A DNA stretch of 64,000 nt from Candidatus Opimibacter skivensis (lineage in GTDB: Bacteria > Bacteroidota > Bacteroidia > Chitinophagales > Saprospiraceae), in NCBI GenBank assembly GCA_016722045.1, contig JADKGY010000008.1:124001-188000 (forward strand), written 5' to 3'. The position numbers and the translations under genes were made by a program. The notes under the pieces were generated by a model. The model did no database searches and was not told the DNA's origin. It worked only from the letters and a program-made list of their open reading frames with translations. Shown piece after piece: positions 27,607 to 35,991 of this stretch. Each line of letters starts with the position of its first letter. The stretch's first letter is position 1.

Positions 27607-30600
27607 ATGATGAAGAAGATTTTATATAAATTATTTTCAACCAGTGCCGGCGGGTTGTATATGATTTTGTTTGCATTATCCATTGGGGCTGCCACATTTG
27701 TTGAGAATGATTTTGGCACCAGTTCGGCGCAGAAGCTCATCTTTAAGACACATTGGTTTGAATTGCTCCTCTTACTTTTTGGCATAACCATATTGGTCAA
27801 TATCATCCGGTTCAAGATGGTCAGACAGAAAAAATGGACAACACTTATGTTTCATGCTGCGATTCTGATTATTCTGCTTGGCTCAGCGATTACACGATTT
27901 GTAAGCTATGAAGGATCAATGCATATTCGTGAAGACAACTCTTCAAATACGTTCATTTCATCAGACACACATCTGTTGTTTGATGCTCAGCAAAACGGAA
28001 AATCATTTCGGTTTGATGAACCTGTACTTTTTGCCTCACTTGGTAAAAATCATTTCAAAAAATCATATCAAATAGGAAATGATCTGATCGATGTAGAGCT
28101 GAGTGAATTTATTCCTAACCCTGAAAAATCACTTGAAACCAGCGCCGATGGTCCGGCTGTTATCAAACTGGTCATCGCCGGAAACAATGGCAGAGAAGAA
28201 TATTTTCTTAAAGAAGGGGACTATAAAAATCTGAACGGGACGTGGTTTAATTTTGGAAATCCAGAGCAGGCAGAGGCCATCAATATTTATTTCCGCAATG
28301 ATTCTTTGTCGTTTAAGACGCCTGAGATCATCTCGCAGATGGTGATGGCTACTCAGCGAAAAGACACCATTTATCCCGGAGGATATCAGCCATTGTTAGT
28401 GCGATCACTTTACTCAAATGCTAAAATAAATTTCGTCATCGGAGATTTCAATCCGCACGCAGAGCTCGTGATGAAAGCAGGTGACCGAAAAATGAAAAGC
28501 GAAAGTGTAGCCGCGTTAAAGCTAAACGTAAGCATCGATGGAAATCCATCGACCGTCTATGTGTATGGAAACAAAGGTGTTGAGGGAGAGCCACAAAAAG
28601 TCACAGGAGGCACTACGGAGCTTTTAATTTCTTATGGAGCCAAGAGAATCCAACTTCCTTTTTCGATCAAACTGAGAGATTTCATCATGGATAGATATCC
28701 GGGGACGAACAGCGCGTCATCCTACGCCAGCGAAGTCACACTGATTGATCCAAGAAATAATTTAAAAAGAGATCAGCGAATCTATATGAACAATATTCTC
28801 AACTATGGGGGGTATCGTTTTTTCCAATCCTCCTTTGATCAGGACGAACTAGGCACTGTGTTGAGTGTAAATCATGATTACTGGGGAACAAAGATTTCCT
28901 ACCTGGGATATATAATGTTGACACTAGGATTTGGTCTGACATTATTCAACAAAAAGAGCAGATTCAGAGAGCTTTCCAACCGGCTTAAAGATATACGACT
29001 TTCAGAAAAAACGGCTGCCGGAATGATACTGCTGCTGATGTTCGTGTTACCGGCAAAGCCATTTGCTAATAACGTAAATGAAATTAATCTTCATGTGATA
29101 CCCAAAGAACATGCGGAAGCTTTTGGACGATTACTGGTACAGGATCAGAAGGGCAGAATGAAGCCAATGAATACGGTGACAAATGAAGTATTACGTAAAG
29201 TATCCAGAAAGGAAGGTCTTTATGGATTAAGTTCTGACCAGGTTTTTCTAGGCATGATGTTATACCCGGAGGAATGGACACAACAACCAATGATAAAGAT
29301 TGGAAGCCAGCCGGACATCAGAAAGCTCATTCCGTCCAAAGGAGATTTGGCGTCCTTCAATGATTTTTTCGCTACAAATGGACAGTATGTTCTCAACGAA
29401 CAAGTACGGCGCGCCTTTAGTTTGCCAGCTATCGACAGAACTCTTTTTGACAAAGAAATCATGAAAATTGATGAGCGTGTCAATATACTGAATATGGTAT
29501 TCAACGGAAGCATAGCCCGTATTTATCCTGTTGAAAACGATCCGTCAAAAACCTGGTTAACCCCGGCAGACGTTATCCAACACGCAGATGAATATGGATC
29601 TGAATCGTTTGTTCATAAATTTTTCTCCAATTACGTTTCTACAGTTGTTGATGCGGAAAATACACAGGACTGGAGCGCGGCGAATCAGCAAATCGAATCC
29701 TTACATCGCTATCAGCAGGAAATGGGCGGGGACATCCTGATATCCCAAAAGAAAGTGGATATGGAGATACTGCTCAACAAGATGCATGTGTTTTCAAGAC
29801 TCACGATGGCATATGGCTTGCTGGGGTTAATTTTTCTGTTTCTGTTTTTTTCAAAAGTGTTTCTGCCTAAACTCAATTTAAAATGGCCGACAAGGATTGC
29901 TTTCTATTTGTTGGCGGCATGTTTTACTGCTCATGTAATAGGCCTCGGCCTACGGTGGTATATTTCAGGTCGTGCTCCCTGGAGTAATGGTTATGAATCT
30001 ATGATTTATATAGGCTTTACTACGATGCTTGCCGGGCTTATTTTTGCACGGAAATCTATAGGAGGACTTGCGGCGACATCAATACTTGCGTCTACTATAT
30101 TAATGGTTGCAGGGTTGAGTTGGCTTGATCCGGAAATCACACCATTAGTTCCTGTATTGAAATCATATTGGCTGACGATACATGTATCGATGGAGGCGGG
30201 TAGTTATGGATTTTTAATGTTGGGGGCTATCATTGGCTTGCTCAATCTACTGCTGATGATTTTTCTGACAAAATCAAATGAAGGGAGAATATTCCGCACC
30301 ATAAAAGAGATGACGTTTATCAGTGAGATGACACTTATCGGAGGTCTGTTTATGGTCAGCACAGGCACTTACCTTGGCGGCGTATGGGCTAACGAATCAT
30401 GGGGGAGATACTGGGGCTGGGACGCTAAAGAAACGTGGGCGCTTGTGACTACGCTGGTATATGCATTTATTCTGCACATGCGATTTATACCTGGTCTTAG
30501 AGGATTATATGCATTTAATCTTGCGTCGCTTTTTGGTTTTGCATCTGTGATGATGACATACTTCGGCGTCAATTACTATTTGTCAGGGCTTCATTCTTAT

Positions 30601-30708
30601 GCCGCAGGAGACCCTGTGCCTATACCACCATCTGTTTATTACACAGCACTGACTTTTACTGTAATCAGTTTGCTGGGATATTGGAAATACAGACGAATCA
30701 CAGCGTAA
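27607..30708 (+). CDS. ccsBA: cytochrome c synthase, ResB-CcsA fusion (CcsBA)
   Basis: A 1033-residue System II cytochrome c synthase. Residues 1 to about 460 form the ResB/Ccs1 part: helices near 15-35, 57-75 and 80-95, a large periplasmic domain, and a helix near 435-450. A further periplasmic stretch and a helix near 735-755 precede the CcsA part, which carries the tryptophan-rich WWD signature (ESWGRYWGWDAKETW, about residue 930) flanked by histidines that handle haem (HVSMEAGS upstream). It exports haem and ligates it to CXXCH cysteines. Its place at the end of a cluster encoding 209 haem sites suggests a dedicated high-capacity synthase. Fused CcsBA is usual in Bacteroidota and Campylobacterota. 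Confidence 0.93.
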   Translation: MMKKILYKLFSTSAGGLYMILFALSIGAATFVENDFGTSSAQKLIFKTHWFELLLLLFGITILVNIIRFKMVRQKKWTTLMFHAAILIILLGSAITRFVSYEGSMHIREDNSSNTFISSDTHLLFDAQQNGKSFRFDEPVLFASLGKNHFKKSYQIGNDLIDVELSEFIPNPEKSLETSADGPAVIKLVIAGNNGREEYFLKEGDYKNLNGTWFNFGNPEQAEAINIYFRNDSLSFKTPEIISQMVMATQRKDTIYPGGYQPLLVRSLYSNAKINFVIGDFNPHAELVMKAGDRKMKSESVAALKLNVSIDGNPSTVYVYGNKGVEGEPQKVTGGTTELLISYGAKRIQLPFSIKLRDFIMDRYPGTNSASSYASEVTLIDPRNNLKRDQRIYMNNILNYGGYRFFQSSFDQDELGTVLSVNHDYWGTKISYLGYIMLTLGFGLTLFNKKSRFRELSNRLKDIRLSEKTAAGMILLLMFVLPAKPFANNVNEINLHVIPKEHAEAFGRLLVQDQKGRMKPMNTVTNEVLRKVSRKEGLYGLSSDQVFLGMMLYPEEWTQQPMIKIGSQPDIRKLIPSKGDLASFNDFFATNGQYVLNEQVRRAFSLPAIDRTLFDKEIMKIDERVNILNMVFNGSIARIYPVENDPSKTWLTPADVIQHADEYGSESFVHKFFSNYVSTVVDAENTQDWSAANQQIESLHRYQQEMGGDILISQKKVDMEILLNKMHVFSRLTMAYGLLGLIFLFLFFSKVFLPKLNLKWPTRIAFYLLAACFTAHVIGLGLRWYISGRAPWSNGYESMIYIGFTTMLAGLIFARKSIGGLAATSILASTILMVAGLSWLDPEITPLVPVLKSYWLTIHVSMEAGSYGFLMLGAIIGLLNLLLMIFLTKSNEGRIFRTIKEMTFISEMTLIGGLFMVSTGTYLGGVWANESWGRYWGWDAKETWALVTTLVYAFILHMRFIPGLRGLYAFNLASLFGFASVMMTYFGVNYYLSGLHSYAAGDPVPIPPSVYYTALTFTVISLLGYWKYRRITA

Positions 30709-30764
30709 ATAAAATCAGAATTGTTTCAACGCCCGATTTATTTCGAAGAGACCGTTTTCGTTTT

Positions 30765-31820
30765 CTAATAATCATTAAGCATTTCTGCTACCATTTTTGG
30801 CTTTCCGTACTGGTTCATCGTTTTCTTTGAAACCCATACGAATGTTTCGAAGGAAGTAATAGGTGGAGCTAAAAGTTTGTAGTGAATGAAACGGCCATTA
30901 ATAGATTGATGAGAGAGGAGTTGTCGTATCGTTGATGAAGATTCTATTCCCTCAATGTCATCATGTCCGATCAACCCATGGACAAAAGAATGAAGCCTGG
31001 TATGAGAAGGAATTCGGGTTGATTTGCTTTCCAGGAGAGGCGGGACATACAGGCCATGCCAGATATCTTTTTCTACTCTTCGTTGTAAAAGAAATTTCCC
31101 ACGATAATGCAATACCACAAAATGAAAATAACGCTCACGGAGATCCTTTTTCTTTGTCCGAACAGGCAAGGCGTCTACCAGATTATTTTGAAATGCAAAA
31201 CAATGGGTTGCCAGAGGACATGCAGCGCACAGTGGAGATTTTGGTTTACAGACAAGAGCACCAAAATTCATAATGGCCTGATTGAATACTGCCGTTGAAA
31301 CATCAGTCATAAATGTTGATGCGATTTGCTGGATTTGCAGGTGAGTTGAAGCGTCATCTATCGAACTTCTTACTCCCGAAAACCGCGCGATCAATCGTTT
31401 TACATTTCCATCTACAACAGCATGTCTGCGACCGAAAGCAAAAGAGGAAATAGCCGCAGCCGAATAAGGACCAATGCCGGGCAGAGCCAACAAGCCTTCA
31501 TATGTATCTGGAAAATTACTGTCAAGATTTTCAACTATATGTTTTGCAGCTTTGTGAAGATTTCGGGCACGTGTATAATAACCCAATCCTTGCCATAGTC
31601 TCATCACCTGATCAGTAGATGCAGAAGCAAGCGAATCGACTGTAGGAAATTTGTTGACAAAGCGCAGGTAGTACGCTGTGCCCTGTTCGATCCGGGTTTG
31701 CTGCATGATGATTTCCGAAAGCCAGATGTGATAAGGATCCGGATTCGTAGTCGCCCAGGGCAAAGGACGAGGATTGTCACGATGCCATTTTAATAATGTA
31801 CGGGCAAAAAAATTCGCCAT
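30765..31820 (-). CDS. mutY: A/G-specific adenine DNA glycosylase
   Basis: A 351-residue base-excision repair enzyme that removes adenine opposite 8-oxoguanine. The helix-hairpin-helix LPGIGPYSAAAI (residues 113-124) is followed by catalytic Asp137 (VVDGNVKRL). Glu36 in LSEIIMQQTR is the catalytic acid. The 4Fe-4S ligands are Cys191, 198, 201 and 207 (C-x6-C-x2-C-x5-C). The C-terminal NUDIX-like 8-oxoG recognition domain (HFVVLHYRGKFLLQRR onward) completes the family length. It is convergent with ccsBA and sits downstream of the sigma factor gene on the same strand, with its own promoter-like sequence. Confidence 0.96.
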   Translation of the reverse strand: MANFFARTLLKWHRDNPRPLPWATTNPDPYHIWLSEIIMQQTRIEQGTAYYLRFVNKFPTVDSLASASTDQVMRLWQGLGYYTRARNLHKAAKHIVENLDSNFPDTYEGLLALPGIGPYSAAAISSFAFGRRHAVVDGNVKRLIARFSGVRSSIDDASTHLQIQQIASTFMTDVSTAVFNQAIMNFGALVCKPKSPLCAACPLATHCFAFQNNLVDALPVRTKKKDLRERYFHFVVLHYRGKFLLQRRVEKDIWHGLYVPPLLESKSTRIPSHTRLHSFVHGLIGHDDIEGIESSSTIRQLLSHQSINGRFIHYKLLAPPITSFETFVWVSKKTMNQYGKPKMVAEMLNDY

Positions 31821-31824
31821 CAGG

Positions 31825-31854
31825 CAAAGCTAAACATCATATTAATTCAAACAA
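31825..31854 (-). promoter_or_regulatory. possible leaderless promoter of mutY
   Basis: On the minus strand TTG (31854-31852), a 19-base spacer and TAGCTTTG (31832-31825) match the Bacteroidota consensus. The -7 box ends only four bases before the mutY start codon, so the transcript would begin at or next to the ATG. A 10-bp inverted repeat (CGCCATCAGG at 31815-31824, CCTGATGGCG at 31871-31880) brackets the element and could be an operator. Confidence 0.4.
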
Positions 31855-31910
31855 GATGTTCATGCGCATTCCTGATGGCGATGCCAGTCAAAGACTGTAT
31901 GGTTTATATT

Positions 31911-32429
31911 TTAAGGACGGGCTACAGCGTATCTCCTTTCAATCATCTCTTTTAATTCCTTGCGGGCAAAAAAGATACGGCTCTTGACGGTGCCAAGAGG
32001 AAGATTAAGCGTTTCCGCTATTTCCTGGTATTTGTGGCCGAGGTAATGCATCTCAAAAGGAACACGCAATGAATCATCAAGTGACTCAACCATTCCGCTG
32101 AGTTCGTTCATCATGATGTTTGATTCGGCGTTATTCTTTATTGAGGCAGCCCCACTATTGATATAGTAAAGATTGTCTGTAGAATCTATGATCGTACGGG
32201 TCTTTACGTTTTTACGATAGTTGTTGATAAAGATGTTTTTCATGATGGTCAGCAACCAAGCTTTGAGATTGGTGCCCGGGATGAATTTATCAACATTGCT
32301 GATCGCCCGAAATGCAGTTTCCTGGTATAAGTCTTTTGCCTCTTCTGTATTCTTTGTAAGCTTATACGCGAAGGTGTGCAGAGGTCCGCTAAGACTTGAG
32401 AGTTGGTGGTTGAAATCGGTGGAAGACAT
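31911..32429 (-). CDS. ECF-type RNA polymerase sigma factor
   Basis: A 172-residue sigma-70 family protein of the short ECF type. Region 2 spans about residues 14-75 (NTEEAKDLYQETAFRA, then LKAWLLTIMKNIFINNYRK, the -10-binding helix). Region 4 is the C-terminal helix-turn-helix YQEIAETLNLPLGTVKSRIF with the following FARKELK. No anti-sigma factor gene is adjacent, unlike many ECF loci, so regulation may be transcriptional. Similar solitary sigma factors are common in Bacteroidota. Its regulon cannot be read from the window. Confidence 0.92.
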   Translation of the reverse strand: MSSTDFNHQLSSLSGPLHTFAYKLTKNTEEAKDLYQETAFRAISNVDKFIPGTNLKAWLLTIMKNIFINNYRKNVKTRTIIDSTDNLYYINSGAASIKNNAESNIMMNELSGMVESLDDSLRVPFEMHYLGHKYQEIAETLNLPLGTVKSRIFFARKELKEMIERRYAVARP

Positions 32430-32825
32430 AATGGGTTATGTTTTTGTTTACTCAAAGCTAATCCAAGGTTGAACAAAAACCAAAAAAGTTAAACAAAAAA
32501 ATCAATTTTTAACTAAAAATTAACGACGCACCAAGAACAAAACACATTAGGTGTCTATTAATCAGCTAGTTGTATAGATTTTCAATTTTCATTATTAATT
32601 GAAAATATTGAAAACAATTAATGGGATTCCCTTACTTTTTTCAGGAAAAACCCTGATATTTCAAATATGATCTGTCCCTGGCGATATACAAGGGACCAAA
32701 AAAGTATTCTAAACGCATGTTTTTAAGCCCGAGATGTCGACAAAATGCGAAAGCACACAATTTTAATACGGCTCTTCGCAGTTTTGGATTTTCATTTATC
32801 AATTTGAATTTATCTTCGGCAGCAA
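32430..32825. other. divergent intergenic region with AT-rich hairpin
   Basis: A 396-bp gap between the sigma factor gene and ddl. Besides the sigma promoter it holds an imperfect AT-rich hairpin at 32579-32614 (TTTTCAATTTTCA against TGAAAATATTGAAAA with a 2-nt bulge), a TCAGG/CCTGA hairpin at 32645-32656, and a 6-bp GTCCCT/AGGGAC hairpin at 32674-32696. None has a clear T-tract in a useful orientation. I see no convincing ORF. Confidence 0.45.
32453..32484 (-). promoter_or_regulatory. promoter of the sigma factor gene
   Basis: On the minus strand TTTG (32484-32481), a 20-base spacer and TAGCTTTG (32460-32453) match the Bacteroidota -33/-7 consensus. Transcription would start near 32448, about 20 bases before the ATG. 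Confidence 0.55.
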
Positions 32826-33800
32826 ATGATCAATGTAGCCATTATAGCGGGGGGTCCTTCCGCAGAAAGAGGGATATCACTCAAGAGTGCTCAAACTATC
32901 GCATCGCATTTACAAAGCAGTAAATACAAACCCTATACGATAGACATTACTCCTGATGGATGGGCAGAAATGTCTTCTGGAAAAAAAGTAGATCTGAATG
33001 ACTTTGCTCTCATAGATGAAGATGGGCAGAAAAGGCAAACGTTTGATTTTGCATTTATTATCATTCACGGCACACCGGCAGAAGACGGGAAGCTTCAGGG
33101 TTATTTCGAAATGAAAAATATTCCGCACAGTGCATGTGGTGTGTTGACAAGCGCCCTTACGTTTAACAAACAGATGTGTAAAGACTATCTGAGACATTTT
33201 AATATCCCCATGGCAGAAAGTATGATCGTAAAGTCTGTCGTCACCCGTGAGGATGTAGAACGAGAAAAAATAAACCCTCCGTTTTTTGTGAAACCGAATA
33301 ATAACGGATCAAGCTATGGTGTCACCAAAGTAAAAGAGTGGTCTGAATTGGAACAGGCCATTTCTCTTGCGTTGAGGTATGATCATGAAGTAATGATCGA
33401 AAGAGCACTTGTCGGATCTGAATTTTCATGCGGCGTTGTGAGACAGGGGACAGAACATCATGTATTTCCGATCACAGAGATTATTCCGAAAGGTGAGTTT
33501 TTTGATTTCGCCGCTAAATATGAAGGTGCCAGCCAGGAGATCACTCCGGCAAGAATTTCAGAAGAGTTGGCCCAACAATGTAAGAGAAGATCCCAATTCC
33601 TGTATCAAACACTTGGTTGCAGAGGGATGGTACGATTTGATTACATTTTGGAAAATGGAGTATTTTTTTTATTGGAAGCCAACACGACACCAGGAATGTC
33701 AGAAGCATCCATTATTCCTCAACAAGCAAAGGCGTATGGATGGTCGATTAGTCAGTTGCTCGATACTGTGATTGAAGATTGCCTGAGCAATAAGCAATAA
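32826..33800 (+). CDS. ddl: D-alanine--D-alanine ligase
   Basis: A 324-residue ATP-grasp enzyme making D-Ala-D-Ala for peptidoglycan. The N-terminal VAIIAGGPSAERGISLKSA is the usual Ddl start, although the glycine loop reads GGPSAE instead of the common GGxSxE with E-H-x-V-S. The ATP-binding segment PPFFVKPNNNGSSYGVTKV, and RFDYILENG with LLEANTTPGMS near the C terminus (metal ligands), are present. Its last codons lie in a 7-bp tandem repeat. It stands alone between the sigma factor and polysaccharide genes, away from a mur cluster. Confidence 0.94.
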   Translation: MINVAIIAGGPSAERGISLKSAQTIASHLQSSKYKPYTIDITPDGWAEMSSGKKVDLNDFALIDEDGQKRQTFDFAFIIIHGTPAEDGKLQGYFEMKNIPHSACGVLTSALTFNKQMCKDYLRHFNIPMAESMIVKSVVTREDVEREKINPPFFVKPNNNGSSYGVTKVKEWSELEQAISLALRYDHEVMIERALVGSEFSCGVVRQGTEHHVFPITEIIPKGEFFDFAAKYEGASQEITPARISEELAQQCKRRSQFLYQTLGCRGMVRFDYILENGVFFLLEANTTPGMSEASIIPQQAKAYGWSISQLLDTVIEDCLSNKQ

Positions 33801-33844
33801 GCAATAAGCAATAGGAAATAGGAAATAGGAAATAACTAATAAGC
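33789..33844 (+). repeat. 8 copies of a 7-bp tandem repeat overlapping the ddl stop
   Basis: Three AATAAGC units, three AATAGGA units, AATAACT and a final AATAAGC form an unbroken 56-bp array. The ddl stop codon TAA (33798-33800) lies inside the second unit, so a change of copy number within the first units could alter the C terminus of Ddl. It may be a slippage-prone microsatellite or an insertion-element end. Confidence 0.85.
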
Positions 33845-33932
33845 AGCGCCCACTTTGTCGGTGAAAACCAAAAAGCGAATTAAAACTTCAAGGATCCTCC
33901 TATGGTCAATTGATTATAATGTTTGTGGCTAA

Positions 33933-35012
33933 TTACGACGCCATATTTTCTTTATAGAATTTACGACCTGTCACCAATGCGACACCGATGGCGAAGCCAA
34001 AAATCAAACCAATCAGAAGCTGACGGAGCAATGAAAGTTGTACAGGCGCAATAGGAAGAATGGGTGAGTCGATGACTTGTATAAAAGGTGTTTTATTGCG
34101 AAGTGCAAAATCAGCAACCTCTGTATTTTTCAACACCTCTGCATACATTGCGGCCAATGCGGTCAATTCACGCTGAAGCCTTAATTCATTGACCTGATCC
34201 GTTTTCATTAAAAGGTTTCTGTGCGTGTCCTTAAAATTGGCCAATTGATATTCCACCGATTTGAGAACGGTGAGTACGGAGTCTCTTTTCTCCCGAACTA
34301 TTCTAAATGTCTTGACTTGTTTTTCGATTGCTTTGTTGACATAATAATTGCTCAATGATTCGAACATATGTTTTGCAAGTTCCAGGGAGAGTGTTTCATT
34401 AGTAGTGGAGGCAGAAAGAGACATGATATTCGTGTCTTCATTGTAAGTGGCAGACAGAAGGGCTTTTTTCGGTTGATCGGGTGGCCCGATAACAAAATTG
34501 TATAACATCAGCAGCTCTTCATTTTCTTTAAGGTTAAAAACCGGAAAGCTGTCATTTGTAAAATAAAATGGAGGTTCGTTTTTTGACTTTCCGGAATGAT
34601 CTATGTTTAGACCATAAATCTGAAGCAGATGGTTAGCTAAAAAATCTTCTTTTCCATCTATAGTTATCTTAACAAAAAGGGTTTGTTGAACGACACGGCG
34701 GGATTTGCTTAGCTCCAGAATTTTATCCAGGTTATATCTGGTGGGGCGTACTCCTGCCAGCCCAAACTGACCCAATACACTTGATAGCCCGGAAGCCCCT
34801 CCGCCTTCGTCCTCATCTACACTGAAGGTAATTTGCGCAGGATAAACAGGCTCGTAGGTATAATACTTATACAACTCGTAACCCGAGACCAGGACGACAA
34901 AAAAAGCAGGGATGAACCAATATCGAATGGATTCTAAGGCGTATTCCCTGAATTTAATGACCAGGTCCCTTAAGGACGCCTCATCCTCGTGCACGATTTG
35001 TTTTTCCTCCAT
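33933..35012 (-). CDS. Wzz/chain-length-determinant family protein
   Basis: A 359-residue polysaccharide co-polymerase. It has two membrane helices, near residues 34-50 (WFIPAFFVVLVSGYELY) and 325-345 (LIGLIFGFAIGVALV), with a large periplasmic domain between them that contains a long coiled-coil stretch (about 210-290). The Pro-rich motif before the second helix (SPILPIAPVQLSLLRQ) is typical. These proteins set the length of O-antigen or exopolysaccharide chains. There is no fused tyrosine kinase. Its start overlaps the rfbA stop by one base (TAATG), so the two are translationally coupled. Confidence 0.87.
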   Translation of the reverse strand: MEEKQIVHEDEASLRDLVIKFREYALESIRYWFIPAFFVVLVSGYELYKYYTYEPVYPAQITFSVDEDEGGGASGLSSVLGQFGLAGVRPTRYNLDKILELSKSRRVVQQTLFVKITIDGKEDFLANHLLQIYGLNIDHSGKSKNEPPFYFTNDSFPVFNLKENEELLMLYNFVIGPPDQPKKALLSATYNEDTNIMSLSASTTNETLSLELAKHMFESLSNYYVNKAIEKQVKTFRIVREKRDSVLTVLKSVEYQLANFKDTHRNLLMKTDQVNELRLQRELTALAAMYAEVLKNTEVADFALRNKTPFIQVIDSPILPIAPVQLSLLRQLLIGLIFGFAIGVALVTGRKFYKENMAS

Positions 35013-35878
35013 TAGCTGCCGGCCAGAATTTTCATTAAGTATTGGCCGTAACCACTCTTTAACAAAGGCTGTGCCTGATCTTGTAGCTCTTCTTTTGAAA
35101 TGTAACCCATTCTATAGGCGACCTCTTCAATACAACCGACCTTAAGACCCTGGCGCTTCTCAATAATCCGTACAAATTCAGTTGCGTCATGGAGGCTGTC
35201 GAAAGTGCCCGTATCCAGCCAGGCGGCGCCTCTCCCGAAAATCTTTACGCTCAGGGTACCTTCGTTGAGATAAATCTGATTGATGTCTGTGATTTCGTAT
35301 TCACCTCGTGCGGAGGGCTTCAACGTTCTGGCTTTTTCAATGACCGAATTGTCATAGAAATAAAGGCCAGGAACAGCATAATTGGATTCCGGGTGTGTGG
35401 GTTTTTCTACAATTTTTAGGGCCTTCATATCGTCATCAAACGAAACGACACCATAGCGCTCAGGATCTGAAACCGGATAGGCAAAAATCACAGCTCCATC
35501 GGGATTGTTGCAATCTGAGAGGAAAGCGGGCATTTCCGTCCGGTAGAAAATATTGTCGCCCAGGATTAGGCATACAGGGTCGGAGCCAACAAAATCAGCT
35601 CCTATGACGAAGGCCTGGGCCAGACCATTGGGAACGGCCTGAATGGCGTATTGAAAATGGCATCCCACCTGATGGCCATCTCCGAGAAGCCGGACGAATC
35701 CATCATGGTCTTCGGGAGTCGTAATGATGAGGATGTCTTTTATCCCTGCCAGCATGAGGACAGAAAGTGGATAATAGATCATGGGTTTGTCATAGACCGG
35801 GATCAATTGCTTCGATACAGCCCTCGTAATGGGGTAAAGTCTGGTGCCGGATCCACCGGCGAGGATAATGCCTTTCAC
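35012..35878 (-). CDS. rfbA: glucose-1-phosphate thymidylyltransferase
   Basis: A 288-residue nucleotidyltransferase making dTDP-glucose, the first step to dTDP-L-rhamnose and other deoxysugars. The N-terminal GIILAGGSGTRLYPIT is the nucleotide-binding signature; KPMIYYPLSVLMLAG and LILGDNIFY (metal-binding Asp) follow. RAAWLDTGTFDSL-like sequence (GRGAAWLDTGTFDSL) and length match RmlA short-form enzymes. It is upstream of wzz in a two-gene unit. rfbB, rfbC and rfbD are not in the window. A TAGTTTTG box (35890-35883, minus strand) ends four bases before the start codon, another possible leaderless arrangement. Confidence 0.95.
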   Translation of the reverse strand: MKGIILAGGSGTRLYPITRAVSKQLIPVYDKPMIYYPLSVLMLAGIKDILIITTPEDHDGFVRLLGDGHQVGCHFQYAIQAVPNGLAQAFVIGADFVGSDPVCLILGDNIFYRTEMPAFLSDCNNPDGAVIFAYPVSDPERYGVVSFDDDMKALKIVEKPTHPESNYAVPGLYFYDNSVIEKARTLKPSARGEYEITDINQIYLNEGTLSVKIFGRGAAWLDTGTFDSLHDATEFVRIIEKRQGLKVGCIEEVAYRMGYISKEELQDQAQPLLKSGYGQYLMKILAGS

Positions 35879-35991
35879 GGTACAAAACTAACAACTAACC
35901 GCTAATGCCCTGTCAAGTAAGGCGAGGATTGAAACGCAAATAGGGGGAAAGAAAAAAACAATTGATTAAATTTGAAAGCAATGCCCTAAAA

